Below, in pieces: positions 45,097 through 55,069 of a DNA stretch of 64,000 bases. Under the pieces are notes generated by a model. It did no database searches and was not told the DNA's origin. It worked only from the letters and a program-made list of their open reading frames with translations. Position 1 is the first letter of the stretch. The number at the start of each line of letters is the position of its first letter. Location of the stretch: assembly GCF_900197595.1 (NCBI RefSeq), contig NZ_FZLO01000002.1:186001-250000 (forward strand), given 5' to 3'. This DNA comes from Scatolibacter rhodanostii (lineage in GTDB: Bacteria > Bacillota > Clostridia > Oscillospirales > Acutalibacteraceae). The position numbers and the translations under genes were made by a program.

Positions 45097-46443
45097 ATGA
45101 AAACTAGAAATAAAATTCGATTAGGTAGCTTTATTGCCGCCGCTATATTGATACTCGGCGGATTTGCCATCCGCAATTATTTTATGCTTGAGCAGAGTAA
45201 AACCGAGCTCGAGTACACATATCGCAGAGCTTTGAACGACCTCAGTAATTCCATTGACGACATGGAATTTACGCTGAAAAAAGCCAGCTACGCCAACACT
45301 CCTACCTTGCGTCATGAGCTTTCTGCCCAACTTTTAGAGCAAAGCAGTGGTGCCAAAACATCTATGTCAGTTTTACCATTTTCAGCTGAAAAGACAGAGA
45401 AAATCTCACGCTTTGTTTCTCAAATCGGTGACTATTCTATGTCTCTCTCTCGTAAAGCCGCTGCTAATATTGAAATTTCTGAGGAAGAAGTGCAAAGCCT
45501 TGTCACCATGCGTGACTACACCGTAAAACTGAGAGATGCCCTGCAAGAAATTCAGGCTCATTTAAGCGCAGAAAAAGCAGCTGTAGGCAAAACCAAACAG
45601 CTTTTGAACAATGTTGATGAAATCGACAACTTACCCTCTTTTGATGACAGCTTAGATGAAATTGCCAAAGAATTCAATGAATTTCCAACCATGCTCTATG
45701 ATGGTCCTTTCTCTGACCATATCTTACAAAAGACTGCTATGTTCTTAGAAGGAAAAGCAGAGATTAGCAAAGAAGAAGCTGCAAAGAAAGCTGCCGCTTT
45801 TTTAAAGTGTGATGTCTCTGAACTGCAAGATGGCGGCACACAAGACAACACGCTTGCCTCTTATGTGTTCAATTATAACAATGACCGAATTCTAATCACA
45901 AAGCTTGGCGGTGAAATTTCATATTTCACGCGCGATTCTGATATTAAAGAAAGAAAACTAGACTATGACCAAGCGATGGCTTCTGCACTAGAATTTTTGA
46001 AATCGCAAGGCATTGAAACCGTAAAAGAAAGTTATTATGTACTAAATGATAACCGTTGCACCATCAATTTTGCCTATACCGCAGAGGGTGAAAACACCGT
46101 TATCTGCTATCCGGACTTGCTCAAAGTGAGCGTTAATCTGGATGATGGCAGCATTGTAGAATATGACCCAATTGGTTATCTGATGAACCATCATGACCGT
46201 GAATTCCCTGCCCCTGCTCTAACCCCCGAACAAGCGCAAGAGAAAGTAAGCTCCTTGCTAACGGTAGAAAGTTACAACCTTGCCATCATCCCTACTGCCG
46301 GTCTCAACGAAATATTTGCTTATGAGTTTGTCTGCAAAGATGATGAAGGAACTGATATTCTCATTTATGTTAATGCAGAAACCGGTATGGAAGAACAGCT
46401 CTTTATTCTCACCTATAGCGACAATGGTGTCTTGGCTGTATAA
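45097..46443 (+). CDS. ypeB: Spore germination protein YpeB
   Basis: A 448-residue protein of the YpeB family, which stabilises the cortex-lytic enzyme SleB in spores and is needed for germination. The N-terminus has one membrane segment (IRLGSFIAAAILILGGFAI). A long helical domain follows to about residue 200, then PepSY-type repeats in the C-terminal half (ISKEEAAKKAAAFL, LTPEQAQEKVSSLL). The start at 45097 has GGAGG seven bases upstream; a longer frame from 45028 does not. sleB, usually just upstream, is absent here; the hairpin repeats occupy that place. Confidence 0.92.
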   Translation: MKTRNKIRLGSFIAAAILILGGFAIRNYFMLEQSKTELEYTYRRALNDLSNSIDDMEFTLKKASYANTPTLRHELSAQLLEQSSGAKTSMSVLPFSAEKTEKISRFVSQIGDYSMSLSRKAAANIEISEEEVQSLVTMRDYTVKLRDALQEIQAHLSAEKAAVGKTKQLLNNVDEIDNLPSFDDSLDEIAKEFNEFPTMLYDGPFSDHILQKTAMFLEGKAEISKEEAAKKAAAFLKCDVSELQDGGTQDNTLASYVFNYNNDRILITKLGGEISYFTRDSDIKERKLDYDQAMASALEFLKSQGIETVKESYYVLNDNRCTINFAYTAEGENTVICYPDLLKVSVNLDDGSIVEYDPIGYLMNHHDREFPAPALTPEQAQEKVSSLLTVESYNLAIIPTAGLNEIFAYEFVCKDDEGTDILIYVNAETGMEEQLFILTYSDNGVLAV

Positions 46444-46483
46444 CGTTTCTCCCCTTATTCCTGATAACTCCCTTAGACAGATG

Positions 46484-46518
46484 AAAAGAACCTCTTGTTT
46501 ATCAAAGAGGTTCTTTTT
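46484..46518. terminator. Bidirectional terminator between ypeB and parC
   Basis: Arms AAAAGAACCTCTT (46484-46496) / AAGAGGTTCTTTT (46505-46517), eight-base loop, T-run on the plus side and A-run on the other. The genes converge on it. Confidence 0.85.
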
Positions 46519-46562
46519 GTGTTTTCAACATTATTTCTGTTTTATGTTGAAAATATACTGTT

Positions 46563-48797
46563 TTAAGAGAGACTCAGTTGTTCTCCCGTTTCTTCATCCG
46601 CAGTAGGCAATGCTCCCAAAGCCGGAATTTTTTTCTTATATCGGCTAGGATTTTGTAAATCCCCCTCCTGATAAAGTGAAACTTTCATTAGACTTTGCCC
46701 TTTTTTCATGGTCATCGCGGCAACACCTTGTGTATTTTTAGTTGTCTTTGGTAAAATAACCGCGGAATGAATGAGAAGCATACGGCCTGAAGAAGCCGTC
46801 AACAAAATGTCACTGTCCTCTTCCATAGCAAGCACACCTACCAACGGCGATTTATCACTATACGCATTTACAAGCTTACGCCTGTTTGTCTTGGTTTGAT
46901 AAGCAGAAAGCTCTACTTTCGCAATCTTTCCATTTTCGAAACAGAACAACAAAAAACCGCTGTAATCTTTGGTCACAACCATCGACATCGCTTTTTCGTC
47001 ATCTTCCATCTGCACTTTTGCCGGAATATATTCTCCCAAAACACTGGCTTTTGTATCAGGAAATTCACTGGCTTTCATTTTGTACACTTTGGCTTTATCC
47101 GAGAAGAATAGCAAATCGGCTGTATTGCTTGTTTCCACCTGCAAAACATGTTCATCGCCCTCTTTTAACTTTTGCTCTCCGCTCATGCGCAGTGACTGCG
47201 GCATAATTTTTTTGAAATAACCTTCTTGACTGAAGAAAACATGCACGGGATAATCGGGAATTTCTTCTGTTATATCAACATCTTCAATCTCGTCTGCATA
47301 AATAATCATGGATTTTCTTGGCTGACCATATTTTTCGGCAACCTCCGTCAATTCCTTGACTATTATATTGTTCACCTTGGTTTTAGAAGAAAGAATACTT
47401 TCTAGCTCTTGAATATCTTTTAACAGATTTTCAATTTCTTGTGTACGCTTGAGAATGTATTCACGATTCAGATGACGTAGTTTAATTTCGGCTACATATT
47501 CAGCTTGAATTTCATCAATTCCAAACCCAATCATCAAATTGGGCACAACTTCTGTTTCTTCATCTGTTTCTCGTACAATGCGAACTGCTTTATCAATGTC
47601 TAACAAAATAGCTTGCAGACCTTCAAGCAAATGGAGTTTTTCTTTCTTCTTTTTTAAGTCAAAATAGGTTCTGCGCTTCACGCACTCAACACGAAACGCT
47701 ATCCATTCCTCTAAGAGTTCAGTCACACCCATAACCTTTGGCATACCGGCAATCAGTACATTAAAGTTGCAAGAAAAACTATCTTCCAAAGCTGTTAGCT
47801 TAAACAGCTTCTGCATGAGTCGGTCTGGTTCTACTCCTCGTTTCAGATCAATCGTAATTTTGAGTCCATCTAAACCAGTTTCATCACGGATATCTGAAAT
47901 TTCCTTTAACTTGCCTTGTTTGACAAGGTCGATGACCTTTTCGACAATGGCTTCTACCGTAGTAGTGGGAGGAATCTGTGTTACATCGATACAATTGGCC
48001 GCTTTATCATAGCTATATCGGCTTCTGACACGAAAGCTTCCCCGCCCTGTTTCATAGATTTTTTCCATAATCTTGCGGTCAAAAATAATTTGTCCGCCGC
48101 CGGGAAAATCGGGTGCCTGCAACACTTCAAACAAATCTGCATCCGGTGTTTTAATCAAATTAATCGTAGCTTTGCAAATTTCAGCCAGATTAAACGGACA
48201 AATCGAACTCGCCATGCCTACCGCGATTCCTGTATTGGCATTGACAAGTACCGTAGGAAAACTTGCCGGCAAAAGAGTCGGTTCTTTCATCTGATTATCA
48301 TAGTTATCCACAAAATCGACAGTATCTTTATCAATATCCCGAAAGAGTTCTTTACAAATCTCATCGAGTTTTGCTTCGGTATAACGAGAAGCTGCCCACG
48401 CCATATCGCGGGAATAAAACTTACCAAAATTACCTTTTGAATCAACAAAAGGATGTAAAAGTGCCTCATATCCCCTTGATAAGCGAACCATGGTGTCATA
48501 AATCGCACTGTCCCCATGCGGGTTCAATTTCATCGTCTGTCCCACAATATTCGCACTTTTGGTTCGGGATGCACTCAGCAAATTCATTTTATACATGGTA
48601 TATAGCAGCTTGCGGTGAGACGGTTTAAACCCGTCAATTTCCGGAATCGCACGTGACATGATAACGCTCATGGCATAGGGCATATAGTTTTCTTCCAGTG
48701 TCTCATTGACACCTTTCTGAACAATTTGACCCGCTCCGTCTATATAGCCATGCACTTTTGATGTTTTGGGTTTTTCTGTATTCTTCCTTCTTGCCAT
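46563..48797 (-). CDS. parC: DNA topoisomerase IV subunit A
   Basis: A 744-residue type II topoisomerase breakage-reunion subunit. The catalytic Tyr is Y139 (SRYTEAKL). The quinolone-resistance region reads LNPHGDSAIYDTMVRLS. AMSVIMSRAIPEIDGFKPSHRK opens the domain and the C-terminal beta-propeller part is short. It decatenates daughter chromosomes together with ParE just upstream. Although GyrA-like, the missing GyrA box and the parE neighbour favour topoisomerase IV. Confidence 0.9.
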   Translation of the reverse strand: MARRKNTEKPKTSKVHGYIDGAGQIVQKGVNETLEENYMPYAMSVIMSRAIPEIDGFKPSHRKLLYTMYKMNLLSASRTKSANIVGQTMKLNPHGDSAIYDTMVRLSRGYEALLHPFVDSKGNFGKFYSRDMAWAASRYTEAKLDEICKELFRDIDKDTVDFVDNYDNQMKEPTLLPASFPTVLVNANTGIAVGMASSICPFNLAEICKATINLIKTPDADLFEVLQAPDFPGGGQIIFDRKIMEKIYETGRGSFRVRSRYSYDKAANCIDVTQIPPTTTVEAIVEKVIDLVKQGKLKEISDIRDETGLDGLKITIDLKRGVEPDRLMQKLFKLTALEDSFSCNFNVLIAGMPKVMGVTELLEEWIAFRVECVKRRTYFDLKKKKEKLHLLEGLQAILLDIDKAVRIVRETDEETEVVPNLMIGFGIDEIQAEYVAEIKLRHLNREYILKRTQEIENLLKDIQELESILSSKTKVNNIIVKELTEVAEKYGQPRKSMIIYADEIEDVDITEEIPDYPVHVFFSQEGYFKKIMPQSLRMSGEQKLKEGDEHVLQVETSNTADLLFFSDKAKVYKMKASEFPDTKASVLGEYIPAKVQMEDDEKAMSMVVTKDYSGFLLFCFENGKIAKVELSAYQTKTNRRKLVNAYSDKSPLVGVLAMEEDSDILLTASSGRMLLIHSAVILPKTTKNTQGVAAMTMKKGQSLMKVSLYQEGDLQNPSRYKKKIPALGALPTADEETGEQLSLS

Positions 48798-48909
48798 TTC
48801 TAACCCCCTCTTTGAGGTTCATTCCCCCAGCTTTTAGCATTTTAGCCTCTTTTTAACAACAGTACTCATTTACGGACAAAAATCTATTGTAACAACTTAT
48901 AAACAAGAT

Positions 48910-50898
48910 TTAAGAAACATCTGCTTGGCTGATATACTTATATCCATTTTCTGCAATATGGTCTTTTCTGCCAGAAAGATCATCGCCCAATAAGATATCA
49001 AAGGTGCGATCTGTTTGCTCTCTTTCAGCTTCGCTATAAACGACTTTAATCAACCTGCGTGTTTTAGGATTCATTGTTGTCAAATTCATCATGTCAGGCT
49101 CGTTTTCGCCTAATCCTTTAGAACGCTGAATTGTAAATTTTTGTCCCTCTAGCTGCTTTAAGAACTTTTCTTTTTCTTCTTCTGTATAGGCAAAATAGGT
49201 GTCGCCTTTGCAGGTGATTTCAAAAAGTGGTGATTCTGCAATATACACCTTACCTTCTTCAATTAACTTAGGGGTCAATCGATACAGCATCGTTAATAGC
49301 AAGGTGCGGATTTGAAACCCATCATAATCAGCATCTGTACAAAGAATAACCTTATCCCAACGAAGGTTGTCCATATCAAATGTCGAAAGATTTTTATTTG
49401 CTTTGCTTTTGACCTGTACTCCACAGCCTAAAACTTTCAGCAAATCCGTAATAATCTCACTTTTAAATATCTTATCATAGTCTGCTTTTAAACAGTTGAG
49501 AATCTTTCCTCGAATCGGCATAATAGCTTGAAAAGAAGGATCTCTCGCCTGTTTACAAGCACCCAAAGCGGAATCCCCTTCCACGATATAAATCTCACGC
49601 TCACTGACATCACGACTGCGGCAGTCAACAAATTTTGCTACTCGACTGGTGATATCCATTTTTCCTGTCAGTTTTGTCTTAAGATTCAGGCGTGTCTTTT
49701 CGGCATCTTCACGACTTCTTTTGTTAATCAACACTTGGCCGCTGATTTTATCGGCTTCCATCGGATTTTCAATAAAATAAATCTCAAGATTGTGCCGCAG
49801 CATTTCTACCATAGCCTCTTGAATACCTTTATTCGTAATCGCTTTTTTAGTCTGATTTTCATAAGAAGTTTGTGTTGAAAAAGATGACATGACTAAAATC
49901 AGGCAGTCCTCGACATCCTGATAAGTAATCTTACTTTCGTTTTTATTGTATTTGCTATTCTGCTTCAAATACGCATCAATTTGATATACAAAAGCATTGC
50001 GCACCGCTTTATCGGGCGCACCGCCATACTCAAGCCAGCTGGAGTTATGATAATATTCTGTTACATGACTGCGGTTCGAAAACGAAACAGCTGCATAAAT
50101 TCTGACATTATAGAGCGACAAATCAGCACGGTCACGTACTTTTTTTTCGCTCTGCCAAAGCTGAACTGGTGTCAGCGAATCTTCTCCCGCTATCTCTTTT
50201 GCGTGGTCTGCAATACCGTTTTCATAGCAGAAATCTGTGTTTTCAAATTCCCCCGGCGCTATTTCATTTAAAAAGTGAAAAGTTAGACCGGCATTGACAA
50301 TAGCCTGTCTTTTCAACACATCCTGAAAATAATCTAAACCAATGTCAATATCTGTGAACACCTTGAGGTCGGGTTTCCAATGAATAATAGAACCTGTATC
50401 TTTTTTCTTATAGGGTTCTTTTTTTAATCCACCGACATTTTCGCCTTCTTCAAAATGAAGACGATAGAGATAGCCGTCACGTCGAATTTCAGCATCCATA
50501 AATTCTGAAGCATACTGGGTAGAACACAAGCCTAAGCCATTCAGTCCAAGAGAATACTCATAGCTTTGCCCGTCATCATTATCAAACTTTCCGCCGGCAT
50601 AAAGTTCACAAAAAAGTAGCTCCCAGTTATATTTTTCTTCATTTGGGTTATAATCAACCGGCATACCTCGGCCATGATCTTCAACTTTAATTGACTTATC
50701 CAGATATCTAGTCACAGAAATTTCGTTTCCATGCCCCTGCCTTGCTTCATCAATAGCATTGGAAAGAATCTCAAAAACAGAATGCTGACAACCGTCAACC
50801 CCGTTTGAACCGAAAATGACACCCGGTCTTTTTCTGACTCTGTCAGCGCCCTTAAGGGAACTGATACTCTCATTGCCGTAGGTCTGTTTTTTTGGCAT
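48910..50898 (-). CDS. parE: DNA topoisomerase IV subunit B
   Basis: A 662-residue ATPase subunit. The ATP site is seen in ILSNAIDEARQG and VEDHGRGMPVD, and a GLNGLGLC stretch follows. The TOPRIM domain has VEGDSALGACKQ and DADYDGFQIRTLLL. AAAGGAAGG lies before the ATG at 50898. A TTG start eight codons upstream (50922) lacks such a site. parC follows 112 bases later. Confidence 0.9.
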   Translation of the reverse strand: MPKKQTYGNESISSLKGADRVRKRPGVIFGSNGVDGCQHSVFEILSNAIDEARQGHGNEISVTRYLDKSIKVEDHGRGMPVDYNPNEEKYNWELLFCELYAGGKFDNDDGQSYEYSLGLNGLGLCSTQYASEFMDAEIRRDGYLYRLHFEEGENVGGLKKEPYKKKDTGSIIHWKPDLKVFTDIDIGLDYFQDVLKRQAIVNAGLTFHFLNEIAPGEFENTDFCYENGIADHAKEIAGEDSLTPVQLWQSEKKVRDRADLSLYNVRIYAAVSFSNRSHVTEYYHNSSWLEYGGAPDKAVRNAFVYQIDAYLKQNSKYNKNESKITYQDVEDCLILVMSSFSTQTSYENQTKKAITNKGIQEAMVEMLRHNLEIYFIENPMEADKISGQVLINKRSREDAEKTRLNLKTKLTGKMDITSRVAKFVDCRSRDVSEREIYIVEGDSALGACKQARDPSFQAIMPIRGKILNCLKADYDKIFKSEIITDLLKVLGCGVQVKSKANKNLSTFDMDNLRWDKVILCTDADYDGFQIRTLLLTMLYRLTPKLIEEGKVYIAESPLFEITCKGDTYFAYTEEEKEKFLKQLEGQKFTIQRSKGLGENEPDMMNLTTMNPKTRRLIKVVYSEAEREQTDRTFDILLGDDLSGRKDHIAENGYKYISQADVS

Positions 50899-51148
50899 GT
50901 AGGCCTTCCTTTCACGAAACAAACTTCTTTCAATTTACTTCTACAAAACAAGATAAAGGGGCTGCCACAAAAGTCAATCTCCCCTTTGCTTTGCGCAAAG
51001 ATTGGATTTTAACCCTGCGGTAACCCTTTTCACTGCATTTTATCAGAGAATTTTCAATACACGCTTGTCGTGATGAAAACCTCCTGTTTTTTCAGCAAGG
51101 TACAAATCCAACTTTCTTTGTGTAGTAGAAAGTTTCATACCGCTGATT

Positions 51149-53041
51149 TTATTCCGAATCAGGCAGATTGTCAAGTTCAGCTTTCTCTTCCGGCAACTCT
51201 TTGCCCTGCATAATGTCTATAAATTCTTGACCAGACATCTTTTCTTTGACAAACAAAGTTTGCGCTACGCGATGTAGCTGATCAATATTGTCAGACAAAA
51301 TTTTCTCTGTTTGCTGATAAGCAGTGGTGACCAAAGAATGAATTTCTTCATCAATCGCAGCCGCCGTGGCATCTGAATAGTTGCTCACATGCCCCATATC
51401 TTTGCCCAAGAAAGGATTGCTTTCATCTGTGCCATACATAATCGTGCCAAGCTTTTCACTCATACCATATTTCACAACCATACTGCGAGCAATCTTGGTT
51501 GCTTTTTCAATATCATTGGAAGCACCCGTTGAAATATCACCGAGAATCAAAGATTCTGCTACGCGACCGCCTAAGAGTGTGATCAAATCTTCTTTCATCT
51601 CTTTGCGTCCCTTATAAGAGCGATCCTCTGTCGGCAAGTTCATCGTATAACCGCCAGCCATGCCAGTCGGAATAATCGAAATCTGATGAACAGGGTCTTG
51701 TGTTTCGCAGTGATAAGAAGCAACAGCATGACCGGCTTCATGATAAGCCGTCAGGTTTTTCTCTTTTTCATTCATAACACGGCTTTTCTTTTCCGGTCCC
51801 ACAACTACCTTAATGGTAGCTTCCTCAATTTCAGGCATGGTAATCGCCTTGCGATTTTTTCTGGCAGAAAGCAGTGCCGCTTCATTCAAAAGATTTTCAA
51901 GGTCAGCTCCGGTAAAACCTGCTGTCGTTTTGGCAACGGTTCTCAAGCTGACATCAGGTGCCAAAGGCTTACCTCTAGAATGTACTTTCAGTATTTCTTC
52001 ACGTCCCTGAATATCGGGATAACCCACCATAATCTGACGGTCAAAACGACCCGGTCGCATCAAAGCAGGGTCTAAAACGTCAGGGCGGTTGGTCGCTGCA
52101 ATCATGATAACGCCTTCGTTTGCGCCAAAGCCATCCATTTCAACCAAAAGCTGATTAAGGGTCTGCTCACGCTCGTCGTGTCCGCCACCAAAACCGGCGC
52201 CACGCTGACGTCCAACTGCATCAATTTCGTCAATAAAAATGATACATGGGCGGTTTTTCTTAGCTTTATCAAATAAATCTCTCACACGAGAAGCACCGAC
52301 ACCAACAAACATCTCCACAAAATCAGAACCTGAAATCGAGAAGAATGGAACACCTGCTTCACCTGCAACGGCTCTAGCCAGCAAAGTTTTACCGGTTCCG
52401 GGAGGGCCTACAAGCAAAACGCCTTTAGGGATTCTAGCACCTAAGGTGTTAAACTTGCCTGGGCTTTTTAAGAACTCTACAATTTCTTTAAGTTCTTCTT
52501 TTTCTTCATCTGCACCGGCCACATCCGCAAAAGTGGTCTTACGTTTTTCATCCGCCATTTGCTTAATTTTGGCCTTGCCAAAATTCATTTGCTTGTCGCC
52601 GCCCATGCTGCTTCCCATTTTACGCATCATCAGCACAGAAATCAACATCAAAGCCACAAACAAAATTAATGTTGGCACAAGGCTCATAAACCAGCTTGTT
52701 TGTGCTGGTCTCAAGACATCCTGCACCATTTTGTTGTCAGGATTCTCTTGGTTATAGCGAGCAATATCGTCTGAAACATCCTCATAAAAAAGGCTGATGT
52801 TAGGCACAACATAAGGAACGGTCTTATCGTCTGTAAGCTTGACAAGCATTTCTCCTGTACCCAAATCAAGCTTATATTCCTTAACTTGGTCAGTCTCAAA
52901 ATAATTGATAATTTCAGAATATTTTTTACTCTCCTGCTGAGGTGCTTGATTCCATAAAAAAACAATCAGCAAAATCAGTGCTAGAGGTATGCCAAGATAC
53001 AGCCCAATATTTCTCAAAATCTTCTTGTTGTCGTTGTTCAA
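51149..53041 (-). CDS. ftsH: ATP-dependent zinc metalloprotease FtsH
   Basis: A 630-residue membrane protease. Two membrane segments (about residues 12-28 and 112-135) flank an outside domain. The AAA+ module has Walker A GPPGTGKT, Walker [16 protein letters not shown] and the pore and second region of homology [20 protein letters not shown]. The zinc motif is HEAGH, in [15 protein letters not shown]. It degrades misassembled membrane proteins. Start is TTG with GGAGG nine bases upstream. It follows hpt, as in many Firmicutes. Confidence 0.98.
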   Translation of the reverse strand: MNNDNKKILRNIGLYLGIPLALILLIVFLWNQAPQQESKKYSEIINYFETDQVKEYKLDLGTGEMLVKLTDDKTVPYVVPNISLFYEDVSDDIARYNQENPDNKMVQDVLRPAQTSWFMSLVPTLILFVALMLISVLMMRKMGSSMGGDKQMNFGKAKIKQMADEKRKTTFADVAGADEEKEELKEIVEFLKSPGKFNTLGARIPKGVLLVGPPGTGKTLLARAVAGEAGVPFFSISGSDFVEMFVGVGASRVRDLFDKAKKNRPCIIFIDEIDAVGRQRGAGFGGGHDEREQTLNQLLVEMDGFGANEGVIMIAATNRPDVLDPALMRPGRFDRQIMVGYPDIQGREEILKVHSRGKPLAPDVSLRTVAKTTAGFTGADLENLLNEAALLSARKNRKAITMPEIEEATIKVVVGPEKKSRVMNEKEKNLTAYHEAGHAVASYHCETQDPVHQISIIPTGMAGGYTMNLPTEDRSYKGRKEMKEDLITLLGGRVAESLILGDISTGASNDIEKATKIARSMVVKYGMSEKLGTIMYGTDESNPFLGKDMGHVSNYSDATAAAIDEEIHSLVTTAYQQTEKILSDNIDQLHRVAQTLFVKEKMSGQEFIDIMQGKELPEEKAELDNLPDSE

Positions 53042-53109
53042 GAATATATCCTCCTACCATATTGATATGCCTATTTGTCCCTCACAGCTGATTCTTCACA
53101 ACATTCTCG

Positions 53110-53664
53110 TCAAGAATAAACCTTCGGATCTAAGATACCGACAAACGGCAAATTTCTATATTTTTCATCGAAGTCTAATCCATATCCAACGATAAATTCG
53201 TCTGGAATTTTGGCTCCGATGTAGTTCACATCTACGTCTACTTCACGTCTTTCAGGCTTATCAAAAAGAGTGCAAAGTTGAATGCTTTTTGGGTTTCTCG
53301 ATCTAATAATTTCTAAAAGATAGCTAAGTGTTTTACCACTATCCAAGATATCCTCCACAATTAGGATGTCATATCCTTCAAGATCTATGTCAAGGTCTTT
53401 TACTATTTTTACAACACCGCTTGTCTTCATGCCAGAACCATAACTGGATGTCGCCATAAAATCAATGCGCGCATGAATGTTAATGGAGCGCATAAGATCT
53501 GCCATAAATACAATAGAACCTTTTAAAACACTAACCAAAAGTAAGTTTTTATCTTTATAGTCGCGTGAAATTTCCTGTCCTACTCGTTCTACCATAGCCG
53601 CAATCTGCTTTTCTGTAAAAAGAACCTCTGCGATATCGTCTATCAATTCGTGTTTCTGCACCAT
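53110..53664 (-). CDS. hpt: Hypoxanthine phosphoribosyltransferase
   Basis: A 184-residue purine-salvage enzyme that converts hypoxanthine or guanine plus PRPP to nucleotide. The PRPP-binding motif is ILIVEDILDSGKTLSYLLE, and LLVSVLKGSIVFMADLMRSI and DFMATSSYGSGMKTSG are also family signatures. AAAGGGG precedes the ATG. It lies between tilS and ftsH, a conserved trio. Confidence 0.95.
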   Translation of the reverse strand: MVQKHELIDDIAEVLFTEKQIAAMVERVGQEISRDYKDKNLLLVSVLKGSIVFMADLMRSINIHARIDFMATSSYGSGMKTSGVVKIVKDLDIDLEGYDILIVEDILDSGKTLSYLLEIIRSRNPKSIQLCTLFDKPERREVDVDVNYIGAKIPDEFIVGYGLDFDEKYRNLPFVGILDPKVYS

Positions 53665-53731
53665 AATGAGTGACCCCTTTCCCGGAAATCAGGCAATCAA
53701 ATTTAGCCTTATTATTCACTAAACTTGTCCT

Positions 53732-55069
53732 TCAATCCACCTCTTCAATCCGAACAGTTACTCCATAAAGAGAAGATTCTGTCACTCGAAATTTTTCAGC
53801 TACCCCAATTCCTTCTGCAAAAACAATTTCACCGTCATATTCTAAAATCAACTTTTGATCTCTTTCAAACAGAGGTATTTGCTGTTCATTAAATAGTTTT
53901 TTCAGTGTCTTGGTTACACGCCTGCCTACGGGAATAAATGCATCTCCGGCCCCACGTGAACGAGCTATTAAATTCTCATATATTGTAACACAATCGAACG
54001 AAGAGTTAAATAACAAATTATTAATTTTTTTACTGTTTATTATGTCACAAACAGCGTTTTTTTGCAAGATTAATACCTTACCGTTCGGCAAAAAAGTTTT
54101 TTCGCCGATAACTTTTGTTCTCCATGGTTTTGGTCTTTCCAGTGATTGCACAGAAAGAATGCCCGCGCTGCACTCTACCTTTTTTCCACTTGGAATTGTG
54201 AATCGTTTTCCGTTTTCTAGCAACTCTGCCGCTTGGATAATATGTTGACTGCTCAATCGTCCACTGCCGCTTTCTTCCAAAAATTGCTTCACAGCGCGCT
54301 GTCTAACGGCTGTATGTGCATTTTTCAAAACAGCTGCCGAAAGTCCGCCTTTTACCTTCGCCCTCTCTAGCAACTTATCAGCTTCTGCCTGCATATAGCT
54401 TTCATCTAGTAAAAGCATTTGTGCTGTCGAAGAAACCGACTCAATAAAAGAAGGATTCATTTCTTTCATCAACGGAACCATATGATGTCGGATTCGATTG
54501 CGTGTATAACCATCTGACTGGTTACTGCTGTCCTCTACAAAAGAAAGCTTTTCTTCACGGCAATACTGCTCAATTTCGGCTCGAGAAACCGCTAGCAGCG
54601 GACGGATAATCGCTTCTCTTTGATAAGGAATGCCGCAAAGTCCTGAAAGTGCTGCTCCTTTTGCCAAATTCATAAGAATTGTCTCTGCATTGTCATCGGC
54701 ATTATGAGCGGTTAAAATGCGGTCATTTTCGCTTTTAATGAGGGAATTAAAACACGCATAACGCACATGACGTCCACATTCCTCCAGCCCCATTTTAAGC
54801 TCTTTTGCCTTAGCTGCAATATCTTCCCGAAAAGATTGAAAACGAAGCCCTCGCTGCTGGCAAAATAGCTCAGCAGCAGCTTCGTCACGTTCTGATTCTT
54901 CTGATCTAAGCATATGATTCACATGCACGCACAGAATTCGTTCTTTTGCTATCGTTTCGGAAAGAAAACACACCAAAGCCATTGAGTCAGCGCCGCCAGA
55001 AAAACCCACAATCACATTTCCTTCAGACGGCAGTGCACTTAAATTGGCTAATTCACAGAGCCTACTCAT
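53732..55069 (-). CDS. tilS: tRNA(Ile)-lysidine synthase
   Basis: A 445-residue enzyme that attaches lysine to C34 of the tRNA-Ile that reads AUA. The PP-loop SGGADS (24-29) binds ATP. HNADDNAETILMNLAKGA and the RNRIRHHMVPLM region follow. The C-terminal half is the substrate-recognition domain. The ATG at 55069 overlaps the end of dnaB by eight bases with GAGGT upstream. Essential. Confidence 0.95.
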   Translation of the reverse strand: MSRLCELANLSALPSEGNVIVGFSGGADSMALVCFLSETIAKERILCVHVNHMLRSEESERDEAAAELFCQQRGLRFQSFREDIAAKAKELKMGLEECGRHVRYACFNSLIKSENDRILTAHNADDNAETILMNLAKGAALSGLCGIPYQREAIIRPLLAVSRAEIEQYCREEKLSFVEDSSNQSDGYTRNRIRHHMVPLMKEMNPSFIESVSSTAQMLLLDESYMQAEADKLLERAKVKGGLSAAVLKNAHTAVRQRAVKQFLEESGSGRLSSQHIIQAAELLENGKRFTIPSGKKVECSAGILSVQSLERPKPWRTKVIGEKTFLPNGKVLILQKNAVCDIINSKKINNLLFNSSFDCVTIYENLIARSRGAGDAFIPVGRRVTKTLKKLFNEQQIPLFERDQKLILEYDGEIVFAEGIGVAEKFRVTESSLYGVTVRIEEVD

